Assembly (NCBI RefSeq): GCF_003253115.1
Contig: NZ_QEQF01000004.1
Location: forward strand, 62,001-126,000
Reading direction: 5' to 3'
Source of the DNA: Haemophilus_A paraphrohaemolyticus_A
GTDB lineage: Bacteria > Pseudomonadota > Gammaproteobacteria > Enterobacterales > Pasteurellaceae
Length of the DNA stretch: 64,000 nt
Shown: one piece after another, positions 1 through 9,147 of the stretch
Layout of the letters: the number at the start of each line of letters is the position of its first letter
Numbering within the stretch: position 1 is the stretch's first letter
The notes under the pieces: generated by a model
What the model was told of the DNA's origin: nothing
Databases searched by the model: none
What the model saw: only the letters and a program-made list of their open reading frames with translations
Made by a program: the position numbers and the translations under genes

Positions 1-395
1 TCATGAGCGAACACAAGCGGTCGGTTTTTGCTAATTATATGCATAACAACTATGGCTCGATTGTGGGTAATCTTACCTTCGGGATGCTACTCGGCTTAAC
101 AGGCGTTGTGGGCTCTTTGCTCAATCTTCCGCTTGATATTCGCCATATCGCTTTCTCTTCGGCAAATGTGGGATATGCGGTAATGAGTGGTAATTTAGGT
201 TGGGCAATTTTCTGGCAAAGCCTCGGTTTTGTGTTGCTAATTGGCGTGGTTAATCTAGCGGTAAGTTTCTCGTTTACACTTTCATTAGCACTTCGCTCAT
301 TAGGTGCGACAGTCGATAGCTGGGAAAGTATCGCTAAATGTGTATGGCAAATCCTTAAACAAAAACCGCTGAGTTTGATTTTGCCGGTACGATAA
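1..395 (+). CDS. Site-specific recombinase Gcr-like family protein, C-terminal part (cut by window edge)
   Basis: The reading frame is open at the left edge, so only the last 131 codons are visible; the ATG at position 3 is probably internal. The fragment holds two or three hydrophobic segments (about residues 20-40, 55-80, 75-95) and a run reading LPLDIRHIAFSSANVGYAV, which resembles the C-terminal part of the large membrane proteins annotated as site-specific recombinase Gcr (COG4389). Despite that name, a recombinase activity is not evident from the sequence. A strong hairpin terminator follows directly. Family assignment is from recognition of this motif only. Confidence 0.7.
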   Translation, partial: MSEHKRSVFANYMHNNYGSIVGNLTFGMLLGLTGVVGSLLNLPLDIRHIAFSSANVGYAVMSGNLGWAIFWQSLGFVLLIGVVNLAVSFSFTLSLALRSLGATVDSWESIAKCVWQILKQKPLSLILPVR

Positions 396-420
396 ACGAC
401 ATAAATTTTCGTTTTACCAA

Positions 421-457
421 AAATCCCTTTCATCATTTAATGAAAGGGATTTTTTAT
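421..457 (+). terminator. Rho-independent terminator after the Gcr-like gene
   Basis: A 13-bp perfect stem (AAATCCCTTTCAT, 6-nt loop, ATGAAAGGGATTT) is followed by a T-run. It lies between the convergent Gcr-like gene and yebC. The T-tail is better on the + strand, but the stem could serve both genes. Confidence 0.85.
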
Positions 458-466
458 TATTACACC

Positions 467-1207
467 TTAAAGAAGTGCAGCGACTTCATCGCTGATTTCG
501 CCGTTGTGATAAACGTTTTGTACATCATCACAATCTTCTAGCATCTCAATTAAACGGAGTAATTTTGGTGCCGTTTCTGCATCTAGATCTACTGAAGTGG
601 ATGGAATCATTGTGACTTCCGCTTCTTGAATTTTGAAGCCTGCTTTTTCAATGCCGTCACGTACGTTACCTAAATCTTCCCATGCAGTATAGATTTCAAA
701 TGAGCCGTCATCTTGTGGTTGAATATCGTCTGCACCAGCTTCGATTGCTGCTTCCGTTAATGCATCTTCATCCGCTTCAGCAATTAAGATTAAACCTTTT
801 TTGCTGAATAAGTAGCCTACCGAACCTTCAGTCCCTAAATTACCACCACATTTGGTGAAGCTTGGGCGAACTTGTGAAATGGTACGGTTTGCGTTGTCGC
901 TTAAACATTCCACCATTACCGCTGTGCCGCCTGGACCGTAACCTTCGTAGATTTTGGTCTCCATATTGGTATCATCGCCACCGCCCACACCACGCTCAAT
1001 GGCACGGTTAATGGTATCACGTGTCATATTGTTTGATAACGCTTTATCTACTGCTGAACGTAAACGCGGGTTTGCGCCCACATCGCCACCGCCGATTTTT
1101 GCTGCAGTAACTAATTCACGGATTAATTTGGTAAAAATTTTACCGCGTTGCGCATCTTGTGCTGCTTTGCGGTGTTTAATGTTAGCCCACTTACTATGAC
1201 CTGCCAT
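467..1207 (-). CDS. yebC: YebC/PmpR family protein
   Basis: At 246 aa it has the family's usual length and the invariant start MAGHSKWANIKHRKAAQDA. YebC/TACO1 proteins are cytoplasmic; they were long annotated as transcription regulators and are also implicated in helping ribosomes through difficult nascent peptides. The three-domain order is intact, with no frameshift. In many relatives yebC precedes ruvCAB, which is not seen here; instead nudB lies upstream on the same strand, separated by a REPIN-like palindrome (1242-1306). Family identity is very secure; molecular function is less so. Confidence 0.97.
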   Translation of the reverse strand: MAGHSKWANIKHRKAAQDAQRGKIFTKLIRELVTAAKIGGGDVGANPRLRSAVDKALSNNMTRDTINRAIERGVGGGDDTNMETKIYEGYGPGGTAVMVECLSDNANRTISQVRPSFTKCGGNLGTEGSVGYLFSKKGLILIAEADEDALTEAAIEAGADDIQPQDDGSFEIYTAWEDLGNVRDGIEKAGFKIQEAEVTMIPSTSVDLDAETAPKLLRLIEMLEDCDDVQNVYHNGEISDEVAALL

Positions 1208-1241
1208 GTGTTTTCCTTCTTGAATTTAAATATAAATAAAC

Positions 1242-1306
1242 GTAGGTGAGCATTCCTGCCCACCATGATAATTTAATTAATTGGTAGGCAGGAATGCCCA
1301 ACCTAC
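1242..1306. repeat. REPIN-like GTAG-headed inverted doublet A
   Basis: Two imperfect hairpins face each other: the left arm starts GTAGGT and folds through GCATTCCTGCC, the right arm is its near-complement and ends ACCTAC. The GTAG head on both outer edges is the hallmark of REP sequences arranged as REPINs. It lies in the gap between nudB and yebC, downstream of one and upstream of the other. Related elements lie at 29242-29308 and 44677-44731. Confidence 0.65.
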
Positions 1307-1314
1307 AATTTGTA

Positions 1315-1755
1315 TCAGTATTGAATAATGAACTTCCCAATTGCCTCCGCATTATTCGGAGAAGCGGTTAAATTCTGTGCCTCTTTTGCATCCAACCATT
1401 GAAATGCCAAATGCTCGCTTAATTGTGGTTCCATCTCTTCTGGCAACGCCAACAAAAACCAATGCTCGGTATTATGTGTGACATTTGGTGCGTATTTGTA
1501 ACGAAATTGCGGAAAAATCTCAAATTTCACTGAATGCTGGCAATCCACCAAGGTTAAATTTTGTTCTAAAATATCAATTCCCGTTTCTTCCTTCACTTCG
1601 CGCATCGCTGTTTGCAAAGGTTGCTCGCCTTCCTCTATTGTGCCTGTTACGGATTGCCAAAAACTTGGAGCATCTTGGCGTTGTAACATCAACACTCTAC
1701 TCGTATTTTGAGCATAAATCACAACCAGAACAGAATAAGGATTTTTATATTTCAT
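1315..1755 (-). CDS. nudB: Dihydroneopterin triphosphate diphosphatase (Nudix hydrolase NudB)
   Basis: A 146-aa Nudix hydrolase. The Nudix box is clear: GTIEEGEQPLQTAMREVKEETGI (about residues 38-60), with the REVKEE metal-binding core. The early run VVIYAQNTSRVLMLQRQDAP matches E. coli NudB closely, which removes pyrophosphate from dihydroneopterin triphosphate in folate synthesis. I chose the ATG at 1755 because it aligns with the E. coli start; an in-frame TTG lies nine codons upstream at 1782. No strong Shine-Dalgarno is visible for either. It lies upstream of yebC in the same direction, separated by a palindromic repeat. Confidence 0.9.
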   Translation of the reverse strand: MKYKNPYSVLVVIYAQNTSRVLMLQRQDAPSFWQSVTGTIEEGEQPLQTAMREVKEETGIDILEQNLTLVDCQHSVKFEIFPQFRYKYAPNVTHNTEHWFLLALPEEMEPQLSEHLAFQWLDAKEAQNLTASPNNAEAIGKFIIQY

Positions 1756-1820
1756 AAGCGAGAATGCGTCTTTTCTGTGCAAAAGAATGGCGATTTTAGC
1801 AAAAAAATTGAGGTTTGATA

Positions 1821-1856
1821 ATAGAAAAATAGGGCGGACTCAAGTCCGCCCTTTGG
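1821..1856 (-). terminator. Terminator downstream of argH
   Basis: A near-perfect GC-rich stem (AGGGCGGACT / AGTCCGCCCT, minimal loop) is followed on the minus strand by TATTTTTC. It begins within 10 nt of the argH stop codon. Confidence 0.85.
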
Positions 1857-1865
1857 GTATAAAAA

Positions 1866-3242
1866 TCAACCACCTAAACTCTCTTTCGCTGTTCGAATAG
1901 CTTCCGCCACGCATTCAGGATTTACCCCGCCTTTCGCACAACGTTTTTCTAAGCAAGATTCAAGCGAAAGAATTGGGTAAACATCTTCATCAATTACAGC
2001 ATGGAATTGTTTAAATTCTGCCACAGATAACGCCTCCAATGGCTCGCGTTTGCTAATGGCATATACTACCGCTTCGCCCACAATGTGATGCGCTTCACGG
2101 AATGGAATGCCCTTCGCAACCAAATAATCCGCTAATTCAGTTGCATTTGAGTAACCTTGTTGAGCCGCTTCACGCGTACGTTCTACGTTCACGTTAATAT
2201 CTTCAAGAACAAGTGCCGCAATTTCTAAACACGCCTGCCAGGTTTCCATCGCATCAAAGATACCTTCTTTGTCTTCTTGCATATCTTTGTTATAGGCAAG
2301 TGGTAAGCCTTTAAGTGCTGTTAATAAGCCTGTTAATGAACCAAATACACGACCTGATTTACCACGAATAAGTTCACACGCATCAGGGTTTTTCTTCTGT
2401 GGCATCAATGAAGAACCTGATGTCACGCGATCAGAAAGTTCTAAGAACGCTGATTCCCCGCTGTTGAAAAAGATTAAATCTTCAGCAAAACGAGAAAGAT
2501 GCACCATACTGATTGAGGCACTTGAAAGAAGTTCTAACACGTGGTCGCGATCAGAAACCGAATCTAAACTGTTACGTGTGCCAATGCTAAAACCAAGATC
2601 TTTTGCCAATGCATCACGATCTACCGCATAAGCTGTGCCAGCCAACGCACCTGAACCCAGTGGGCAAGTGTACATACGTTTGTACGCATCGGTTAAACGA
2701 CTGTAGTCGCGTTCTAACATCTCAAAATATGCCATACACCAATGTGCAAAAGTGATTGGTTGTGCACGTTGAAGATGGGTGTACCCAGGCATTACCGCGT
2801 GTTGATTCGTTTCTGCAGTCAGCACTAATTTCTCTTGTAAATTGCGGATACGCTCTTGCATCACAATTACTTGAGCTTTACACCACATTTTCATATCTAC
2901 TGCAACTTGGTCATTACGGCTACGCCCTGTATGTAATTTTTTGCCTAAATCGCCTACTTTTTCAATCAGTTTAGATTCTACCCAACTGTGAATATCTTCC
3001 GCATCATCTTTTAAAATGATCTCAATTTTCGGCTCAATTTCTGCACGTAATTCTTTCAGTGCCGCCACTAATTGTTGATGCTCTTCTTCCGTTAATACGC
3101 CAACCGAAGTAATCGCTTTCGCCCAACCGATGGAACCATCAATATCTTGCAGAGCTAAACGGTAATCAAAACGTAATGAATCGTTGAAAAATTTGAATTT
3201 TTGATCTGCTTCCTGTGTAAAACGTCCGCCCCAAAGTGCCAT
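1866..3242 (-). CDS. argH: Argininosuccinate lyase
   Basis: A 458-aa enzyme that splits argininosuccinate into arginine and fumarate, the last step of arginine synthesis. It starts MALWGGRFT and carries the fumarase/ASL superfamily signature GSSLMPQKKNPD (about residues 275-286) with the catalytic serine loop; HTGRSRNDQV and TSGSS regions are also intact. It stands alone, without argG or other arg genes nearby. Its upstream region has a TATAAT -10 (minus strand, 3269-3274) and overlapping AT-rich ARG-box-like palindromes at 3299-3322, so ArgR control is possible but weakly supported. Confidence 0.98.
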   Translation of the reverse strand: MALWGGRFTQEADQKFKFFNDSLRFDYRLALQDIDGSIGWAKAITSVGVLTEEEHQQLVAALKELRAEIEPKIEIILKDDAEDIHSWVESKLIEKVGDLGKKLHTGRSRNDQVAVDMKMWCKAQVIVMQERIRNLQEKLVLTAETNQHAVMPGYTHLQRAQPITFAHWCMAYFEMLERDYSRLTDAYKRMYTCPLGSGALAGTAYAVDRDALAKDLGFSIGTRNSLDSVSDRDHVLELLSSASISMVHLSRFAEDLIFFNSGESAFLELSDRVTSGSSLMPQKKNPDACELIRGKSGRVFGSLTGLLTALKGLPLAYNKDMQEDKEGIFDAMETWQACLEIAALVLEDINVNVERTREAAQQGYSNATELADYLVAKGIPFREAHHIVGEAVVYAISKREPLEALSVAEFKQFHAVIDEDVYPILSLESCLEKRCAKGGVNPECVAEAIRTAKESLGG

Positions 3243-3347
3243 ATGTTATTCCTTAAATCTAAAATGAAATTATACTTATAAAAAAATTGGTTCTATTTTG
3301 CATAAATATGCAAAAATATTCAATAATTATTTATCTTAAAATGTAAA

Positions 3348-3390
3348 AAGCGGTCGAGTTCTGCAAATTTTTTGCAAAATTCAACCGCTT
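3348..3390 (-). terminator. Inverted DNA-uptake-sequence pair, probable terminator of gloC
   Basis: AAGCGGT and ACCGCTT face each other, with an inner TGCAAA/TTTGCA palindrome. Both arms are uptake-word cores. The structure sits just after the gloC stop codon and upstream of argH. Confidence 0.7.
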
Positions 3391-3403
3391 ATCTAATCTA
3401 CAA

Positions 3404-4033
3404 TTACTTCAAAAACGGATTGTGCACTTTTTCACGCCCAATTGTTGTGTATGGTCCGTGTCCTGCAATGATGATGAAATCATCATCTAAATCAAACATT
3501 TTGGTACGGATGGTTTCAAGCAGTAGGTCAAGGCTACCCATATAAAGGTCAGTTCGTCCAATGCTGTCTTTGAAAAGTACATCTCCAGAAAAGGCGATTT
3601 TATTCTCAAAATCGAAGAAGCCAATGTGGCCTGGTGCGTGCCCTGGTAGATGACGAATATCAAAATTTAAACTACCGACACTGATTTTATCGCCCTCTTC
3701 TAACCAATGATCTGGCTGAAAACCTTTTACTGGTGGAATACCAAACATTTCACACATTTGAGGCAGTTGTTCAAAGAGCAATTGATCGGCTTTGTGTGAG
3801 CCGTAAACTTCTACGCCAAAATGAGCGCGAACTTTTTCAATTGCCATAATGTGATCAAGATGTCCGTGAGTAATTAGTAGTTTTTCTACCTTTAAGCCTT
3901 GTGATTCAACAAACTGAATGATTTTGTCCGCATCATCGCCTGCATCGATAATCGCTGCATTTTTGTTATCATCCCAAATAATTGAGCAGTTTTGTTGAAA
4001 TGGGCTGACGGGGATAATTTGTAAATTAAACAT
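3404..4033 (-). CDS. gloC: Hydroxyacylglutathione hydrolase GloC (YcbL-type metallo-beta-lactamase fold)
   Basis: About 209 aa, the short form of glyoxalase II. The metal-binding motif THGHLDH and the downstream GHAPGH, SGDVLF and AGHGP segments supply the expected ligands of a dinuclear metallo-hydrolase. It lacks the C-terminal substrate domain of classic GloB, which places it with YcbL/GloC proteins that hydrolyse S-D-lactoylglutathione in methylglyoxal detoxification. The ATG at 4033 (MFNLQIIPV) fits family alignments better than the TTG four codons upstream at 4045. It lies 29 nt downstream of pnuC on the same strand. Confidence 0.9.
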   Translation of the reverse strand: MFNLQIIPVSPFQQNCSIIWDDNKNAAIIDAGDDADKIIQFVESQGLKVEKLLITHGHLDHIMAIEKVRAHFGVEVYGSHKADQLLFEQLPQMCEMFGIPPVKGFQPDHWLEEGDKISVGSLNFDIRHLPGHAPGHIGFFDFENKIAFSGDVLFKDSIGRTDLYMGSLDLLLETIRTKMFDLDDDFIIIAGHGPYTTIGREKVHNPFLK

Positions 4034-4062
4034 TGAATTTGGCAATCTAATAGAAATGAAAT

Positions 4063-4752
4063 TTAAACACTTGCTTTTTGCAATTTGCTCCAGTTGTAAT
4101 AACCGTAAAGCGAGTTAAGTAAGTAAGCTGAATACATCACATACATTGAGGTATTTTCTGCCCAAAGTGCAATAGAGATGATGTTAAGCACAATCCAGAG
4201 TAGCCATTGCTCGCGGTAGCGTAACACCATCAAGGCTTGTGCTGCAACCACAATAATAGTACTTAAACCATCTAAGCCTGTTGAGCTACCGCCATAATAA
4301 TTGAGCACCTCAACGAAAAGTAAGGTGCCAATGACAAGGAAAGCAATTAAGCCAATCCAACCGTTCACTGTTAAGGCTTTGGCAATGACCGCATCACTAT
4401 TTTGCTCTTTTTGCATATTGGCTTTCCATAAGAAATAGCCGATAAATTGAGCAGGAATATAAACATAAAGCGTGGTGTTCATCTCACCCAAGAAATTCGC
4501 ACCCAGTGAAATATAGAAATAAGTGTAGGCAAAAATCAAACCGAAGAAGTAGTTACTGATCTTCCCTTTACTGACGAAAACATTGCAAATAATGCCTGAA
4601 ATGCCGGACACCATCCCTAAAATAGAGTCGGGATTGTAAATATAAATACCGATTTGTGCCGCAATAAAAATCAATAACCAAGCCGCTTCAAAAGGTTTCC
4701 AGCCACCAAAAAGCTCTTGTTTGGTTTGTTCAAGTAGTTGATTATAATTCAT
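4063..4752 (-). CDS. pnuC: Nicotinamide riboside transporter PnuC
   Basis: A 229-aa inner-membrane protein with about seven hydrophobic helices. The segments NVFVSKGKISNYFFG and the C-terminal LLNSLYGYYNW are typical PnuC motifs, including aromatic and Asn residues that line the nicotinamide riboside site. In Pasteurellaceae, which often cannot make NAD de novo, PnuC imports nicotinamide riboside for conversion by NadR, so it is likely important for growth. It is followed 29 nt later by gloC. No NAD-responsive riboswitch or repressor site is recognisable upstream (4753-4869), which is simply AT-rich. Confidence 0.95.
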   Translation of the reverse strand: MNYNQLLEQTKQELFGGWKPFEAAWLLIFIAAQIGIYIYNPDSILGMVSGISGIICNVFVSKGKISNYFFGLIFAYTYFYISLGANFLGEMNTTLYVYIPAQFIGYFLWKANMQKEQNSDAVIAKALTVNGWIGLIAFLVIGTLLFVEVLNYYGGSSTGLDGLSTIIVVAAQALMVLRYREQWLLWIVLNIISIALWAENTSMYVMYSAYLLNSLYGYYNWSKLQKASV

Positions 4753-4869
4753 AAGACCTCCAAAAAAGAAATGTAATTAAAACAGTCCCATTATAAATGA
4801 AAAAGATAAGCAACATTTAATTTTATTTTTTTAAAAAAAAGAGAGTGTTTGCACAATCTCCTTTACATC

Positions 4870-5493
4870 TTATAAATTGTTGATTTTTAACTCAATCAAC
4901 TCACGCTCTTGTCCTGAAGTTTGGGCTTTGAGCTGCTCATAAGCACTTTTTGCCGCTTCTTTGTCGCCTTTAGCCGCTAAGACATCCGCAGCAAAAAGTT
5001 GTTTGCGTGCTTGCCACGCTTTATCTTTAACTTGATCTAACTGAGCTAATGCTGCATCAAACTCTTTTAATTGGAAGTTTACTGCAGCTAAACGGAAACG
5101 AATTATTGCTTGTAATGAAGGATCTTTTGCTTCATTTAATGCCGCTTCTAATAGGCTTTTCGCTACTGCAAAATCGGCTTTTGCTACGGCATTTTGGGCT
5201 TCTTCAAGTTGCATAAAAATCGCATAGTTTGTGCCTTTCGCTTCATCTAAAAACTTCTGCACAAGCGGTTGATTTTTCACAGGATCTTGCTCATAAGCTT
5301 CCATTGTAGCTTGATAAGAAATTGAAGCCTGAATAGCCGATTCGGTTTGATGGCTTTTCCAGAAATTCCAGCCAAAACTGGCTGCGGCAAACACAAAGAT
5401 CGCTAATAAAATCGGTGTGCTATTTTCTCTAAACCAGCTCTTCGCTTCTTCGAATTGCTGTTCTTCTGTTTTATTGAGGTATTCGCTACTCAT
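4870..5493 (-). CDS. yfgM: YfgM family tetratricopeptide protein (SecYEG ancillary subunit)
   Basis: A 207-aa protein with a short cytoplasmic N-terminus, one membrane anchor at about residues 27-44 (TPILLAIFVFAAASFGW) and a periplasmic alpha-helical TPR-like domain. YfgM of E. coli binds the SecYEG translocon and the chaperone PpiD and helps release secreted proteins. It lies directly after hisS (13-nt gap), the same order as in E. coli (ispG-hisS-yfgM-bamB), although bamB does not follow here: the next gene is pnuC. Confidence 0.93.
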   Translation of the reverse strand: MSSEYLNKTEEQQFEEAKSWFRENSTPILLAIFVFAAASFGWNFWKSHQTESAIQASISYQATMEAYEQDPVKNQPLVQKFLDEAKGTNYAIFMQLEEAQNAVAKADFAVAKSLLEAALNEAKDPSLQAIIRFRLAAVNFQLKEFDAALAQLDQVKDKAWQARKQLFAADVLAAKGDKEAAKSAYEQLKAQTSGQERELIELKINNL

Positions 5494-5506
5494 TGAAATG
5501 TCCTAA

Positions 5507-6778
5507 TTAAAAATATGTTTTTAAGGTTGCGACTAAATCAGCTTGGCTAAGGGTAATTTGCTCTGCACCATTGCGTAAATCTTTCACGACCACAGTTTTC
5601 GCTTGCACTTCACTTTCGCCAATCACTAATGCATATTTTGCTTCGATTTTATCTGCACGTTTAAATTGTTTTTGGAATTTACCGCCTGAGCAGTGTGTCA
5701 TCACACGCACTTGTGGTAATTCGGTGCGTATTTGTTCCGCAATTTGGAAGGCATTTAGCGTTGCGCCTTCGCCTGCATAAACCAGATATAAATCGACCGC
5801 TTGTGGTAGTGTAATCTCTTTATTCACTTCTTGCACGAGCAACACTAAACGCTCTAAGCCCATTGCAAAGCCAACGCCTTGGGTTGCATGCCCGCCAAGT
5901 TGTTCCACTAAGCCATCATAACGACCACCTCCGCAAACGGTACCTTGTGCCCCTAATGCAGAAGTGACCCATTCAAACACAGTTTTATTGTAATAATCTA
6001 AACCACGTACTAATTTTGGATTGATTTCATATTTCACGCCCATTGCATCTAATAAACTGCAAAGTTGGTTAAAATGTTCGCGGCTTTCATCATCTAAATA
6101 ATCTAATAACTTCGGTGCACCGTTTAGCACTTCTTGAAGGACTTCATTTTTAGTATCTAAGATACGCAGTGGGTTTTTTCCCAAGCGTTCTTTCTCTTCA
6201 TCACTCATTAAATCTTGATGATTTTCCAAGAATGCTACTAACGCTGAGCGGTAGTTTGCTCGAGCTTCAAGTGAACCAATTGAGTTTAATTGCAATGAAA
6301 CATGCTGATCGATGCCTAATTCTTTCCAAAGACGCGCAGTTAAAATAATCAATTCAGCATCAATTTCAGGATTTGCAATGCCGAACACTTCCACGCCCGC
6401 TTGGTGGAATTGGCGATAACGCCCTTTTTGCGGACGCTCGTGGCGGAACATTGGCCCCATATACCAAAGACGTTGTTCGTTGTTATAAATCCAACCACGT
6501 TCAATTGCAGCACGTACGCAGCCCGCTGTGCCTTCTGGTCTGAGTGTTAATTGTTCATCATTATCCCAGAATGTATACATCTCTTTTGACACAACATCGG
6601 TGACTTCACCGATCGCACGAGCGAAAAGCGGGGTACTTTCCACGATTGGCATACGCACTTCCGAATAACCATAGCTTGCAAGCACGTGACGCACTTTAGC
6701 TTCGATCCATTGCCATAACGGGGATTCTGTTGGAGCGCAATCGTTCATTCCACGAATTGCTTGAATGGTTTTTGCCAC
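5507..6778 (-). CDS. hisS: Histidyl-tRNA synthetase
   Basis: A 423-aa class II aminoacyl-tRNA synthetase. Motif 2 (TLRPEGTAGCVRA) and the histidine-specific signatures LVRGLDYYNKTVFEW and GGGRYDGL are present, with the C-terminal anticodon-binding domain at about residues 325-423. It charges tRNA-His in the cytoplasm. It lies in the conserved minus-strand series rodZ-ispG-hisS-yfgM, 33 nt after ispG. Confidence 0.98.
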   Translation of the reverse strand: MAKTIQAIRGMNDCAPTESPLWQWIEAKVRHVLASYGYSEVRMPIVESTPLFARAIGEVTDVVSKEMYTFWDNDEQLTLRPEGTAGCVRAAIERGWIYNNEQRLWYMGPMFRHERPQKGRYRQFHQAGVEVFGIANPEIDAELIILTARLWKELGIDQHVSLQLNSIGSLEARANYRSALVAFLENHQDLMSDEEKERLGKNPLRILDTKNEVLQEVLNGAPKLLDYLDDESREHFNQLCSLLDAMGVKYEINPKLVRGLDYYNKTVFEWVTSALGAQGTVCGGGRYDGLVEQLGGHATQGVGFAMGLERLVLLVQEVNKEITLPQAVDLYLVYAGEGATLNAFQIAEQIRTELPQVRVMTHCSGGKFQKQFKRADKIEAKYALVIGESEVQAKTVVVKDLRNGAEQITLSQADLVATLKTYF

Positions 6779-6811
6779 AATATTGTCCTTTTAAATAAAA
6801 ATAATTTTAAA

Positions 6812-7927
6812 TTATGCTGGTGTAATCATAATGCGTTGAGCTTGTTCTGCCACGCGAGCACGAATTTTCGCCTCAAGCTGATCAATCAATTTATCGTTAT
6901 CGAAACGCTCTTTTTGACGCACACCATCCAAGTAGAAACCGCTCATTTTATTTGAGCCTGTTACGCCTAAATCAGAAACCAACGCTTCGCCTGGTCCATT
7001 AACCACACAACCGATAATCGACACATCCATCGGCGTTAAAATGTCTTCTAAACGTTGTTCTAACGCATTCACGGTTGCAATCACATCAATCTCTTGGCGT
7101 GAGCAAGTTGGGCAAGCGATAAAGTTAATCCCACGAGAGCGAATGCGGAGCGATTTTAAAATATCAAAGCCGACTTTTACTTCTTCAACAGGATCTGCCG
7201 CCAAAGAAATACGTAACGTATCACCAATCCCTTCAGAAAGCAGTAAACCCAAGCCAATGGCTGATTTTACTGAACCAGCACGAGCACCGCCTGCTTCGGT
7301 AATGCCTAAATGCAGTGGTTGCACGATCTGTTTTGCAAGCAAGCGGTAAGATTCAACCGCTAGGAAAACATCGGAAGCCTTCACACTCACTTTGAAATTA
7401 TCAAAGTTGAAGCGGTCTAAAATATCCACGTGGCGTAATGCACTTTCAAGCAAGGCCTGCGGTGTTGGTTCGCCATATTTTTCTTGCAAATCACGCTCAA
7501 GCGAGCCTGCATTTACCCCAATACGAATCGGAATGTTTTTATCTTTCGCACAATCCACGACGGCACGAATACGCTCTTCATTGCCGATATTACCTGGGTT
7601 GATTCGCAAGCAATCCACGCCATGTTCCGCCACTTTTAAGGCGATGCGGTAATCGAAGTGAATATCTGCCACAAGTGGCACATTCACTTGCTGTTTAATC
7701 ACTTTGAATGCTTCAGCTGCATCCATGGTTGGTACGGAAACGCGAACGATATCTGCCCCTACTTTTTCAAGTGATTTAATTTGTGCAACGGTTGCTTCAA
7801 CATCGGTCGTACGGGTATTCGTCATTGATTGCACTGAAATCGGTGCATCGCCCCCCACAGGCACTTTTCCGACCCAAATTTTTTTCGACTCACGACGTTT
7901 AATCGGAGAATGTTGTACTGCTGACAT
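6812..7927 (-). CDS. ispG: 4-hydroxy-3-methylbut-2-enyl-diphosphate synthase
   Basis: A 371-aa iron-sulfur enzyme of the non-mevalonate isoprenoid pathway. The TIM-barrel half starts with the conserved PISVQSMTNTRTTDV run. The C-terminal half carries the [4Fe-4S] ligands in CPTCSRQ (about residues 269-275) and GCVVNGPGEA (about 305-314). It lies 13 nt after rodZ and is very probably co-transcribed with it. Confidence 0.98.
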   Translation of the reverse strand: MSAVQHSPIKRRESKKIWVGKVPVGGDAPISVQSMTNTRTTDVEATVAQIKSLEKVGADIVRVSVPTMDAAEAFKVIKQQVNVPLVADIHFDYRIALKVAEHGVDCLRINPGNIGNEERIRAVVDCAKDKNIPIRIGVNAGSLERDLQEKYGEPTPQALLESALRHVDILDRFNFDNFKVSVKASDVFLAVESYRLLAKQIVQPLHLGITEAGGARAGSVKSAIGLGLLLSEGIGDTLRISLAADPVEEVKVGFDILKSLRIRSRGINFIACPTCSRQEIDVIATVNALEQRLEDILTPMDVSIIGCVVNGPGEALVSDLGVTGSNKMSGFYLDGVRQKERFDNDKLIDQLEAKIRARVAEQAQRIMITPA

Positions 7928-7940
7928 CTAGTTGAAATCC

Positions 7941-8924
7941 TTATTGTGCTAATGGAAGTTTAATGCGTGCAACACGACCATCAATTTTAAGAGGCACTTC
8001 TTGCCCTTTATAATAAATTTTTACATTCGCAGGTGCACCAATGGTTAAGCGGTATTGCTCGTTACCATTGAAAGTCAGCACCTCGCCATTGTTGTATAAT
8101 TTTTCAACCAAGCTTTTTTTGCTCTGATTACCTTTTACCGTAATCCAGCTCTCTTTGCCAGTAATTTCAATGCGTAAATCATCGTTACCGATAGCTGTTT
8201 CTGCAGCTGGCATTACACTATTTTGTGTATTGCCCGTCGTAGGTTGAGCCAATACATCCGTTGCAGTCACGGCTATTTGTTGTGCGTTATTTTCAACATT
8301 AGCAATAGGTGCTGTAGTTTCAGAGGCTACTTGAGCTTGAGATTCAGTCACAGGTGCAACATTTTCTGCATTTTCGACCGCTTGTGCTGCCGTTTGAGCC
8401 GTTGGTTCGGCTAGTGTTTCCACTTGTGGGCTAATCTCAATCGCATTATGCGTTGCAGGAGTGGTTTTAACGGGCACCGCATTATTCAAAAACTGTTCGC
8501 GGTTTTCTTGCTCTTGTTGGTAATCTTGCCACCACCAAAGCAACGTCATACCAATCGCAGCCAATAGCACGCAAATAGTGAGATATTTCACCCATAAATT
8601 TTGCGATTTTTGCACCACTTTACCCGCTGAGGTTTTATGTAATACCTCTTTTGGAATTTTTACCTCACCGTAGTTTACGCTTGAGGCCAGAACTTCTGGC
8701 AAACGTAAAAAGCGTAAATAGTTACGCACATAACCTCGCACAAAGGTGGGGGCGACATTTTGCAAAATAAAAATATCGTTTTCGAGCGATTCAATATGCG
8801 ATTTTTTAAGATTGGTTTTTTGTGCAACTTCTTCAATCGATAATTGCAATGCTTCGCGCTCTTGCTTGAGTTGCTGTCCTAGCGAAAGAGTATCTGTTGA
8901 AGGTGGGATGTGAGATTCAGTCAT
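7941..8924 (-). CDS. rodZ: Cytoskeleton protein RodZ
   Basis: A 327-aa bitopic protein. Residues 13-75 form a helix-turn-helix-like domain (LKQEREALQLSIEEVA) that binds MreB. A single membrane helix spans about 112-132 and ends in a WWW cluster. A low-complexity A/T/E/V-rich periplasmic linker (about 150-235) leads to a C-terminal beta domain (DUF4115-type, about 245-325). It helps shape rod cells. It heads the rodZ-ispG-hisS-yfgM series. In E. coli rlmN and pilW lie just upstream in the same operon; here they are displaced to 12.5 kb on the other strand. Confidence 0.93.
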   Translation of the reverse strand: MTESHIPPSTDTLSLGQQLKQEREALQLSIEEVAQKTNLKKSHIESLENDIFILQNVAPTFVRGYVRNYLRFLRLPEVLASSVNYGEVKIPKEVLHKTSAGKVVQKSQNLWVKYLTICVLLAAIGMTLLWWWQDYQQEQENREQFLNNAVPVKTTPATHNAIEISPQVETLAEPTAQTAAQAVENAENVAPVTESQAQVASETTAPIANVENNAQQIAVTATDVLAQPTTGNTQNSVMPAAETAIGNDDLRIEITGKESWITVKGNQSKKSLVEKLYNNGEVLTFNGNEQYRLTIGAPANVKIYYKGQEVPLKIDGRVARIKLPLAQ

Positions 8925-9147
8925 AGCAAAGTTCTTTTAATTAAACACACAAAAATATCCGGAAGTTTAAAGAGATCATCCCAATTTTGCAAATTTTAAC
9001 TGATGAATTTGCAAAATTTTGAACAGAAAAAGGGCAATTTCCAAAAATTTTGCCAAAATCTGATATATAGCAAAATTTTTTGCGAAAAGCAGGCGTAAAA
9101 TGATCACTTGTATTATCACTCTTAACTTCATTTTATACGAGGACGCC

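Noticed and set aside
4753..4869. An NAD-related riboswitch before pnuC
   Set aside because: The gap is AT-rich and shows no conserved hairpin pair or purine core that I could match to a known class.
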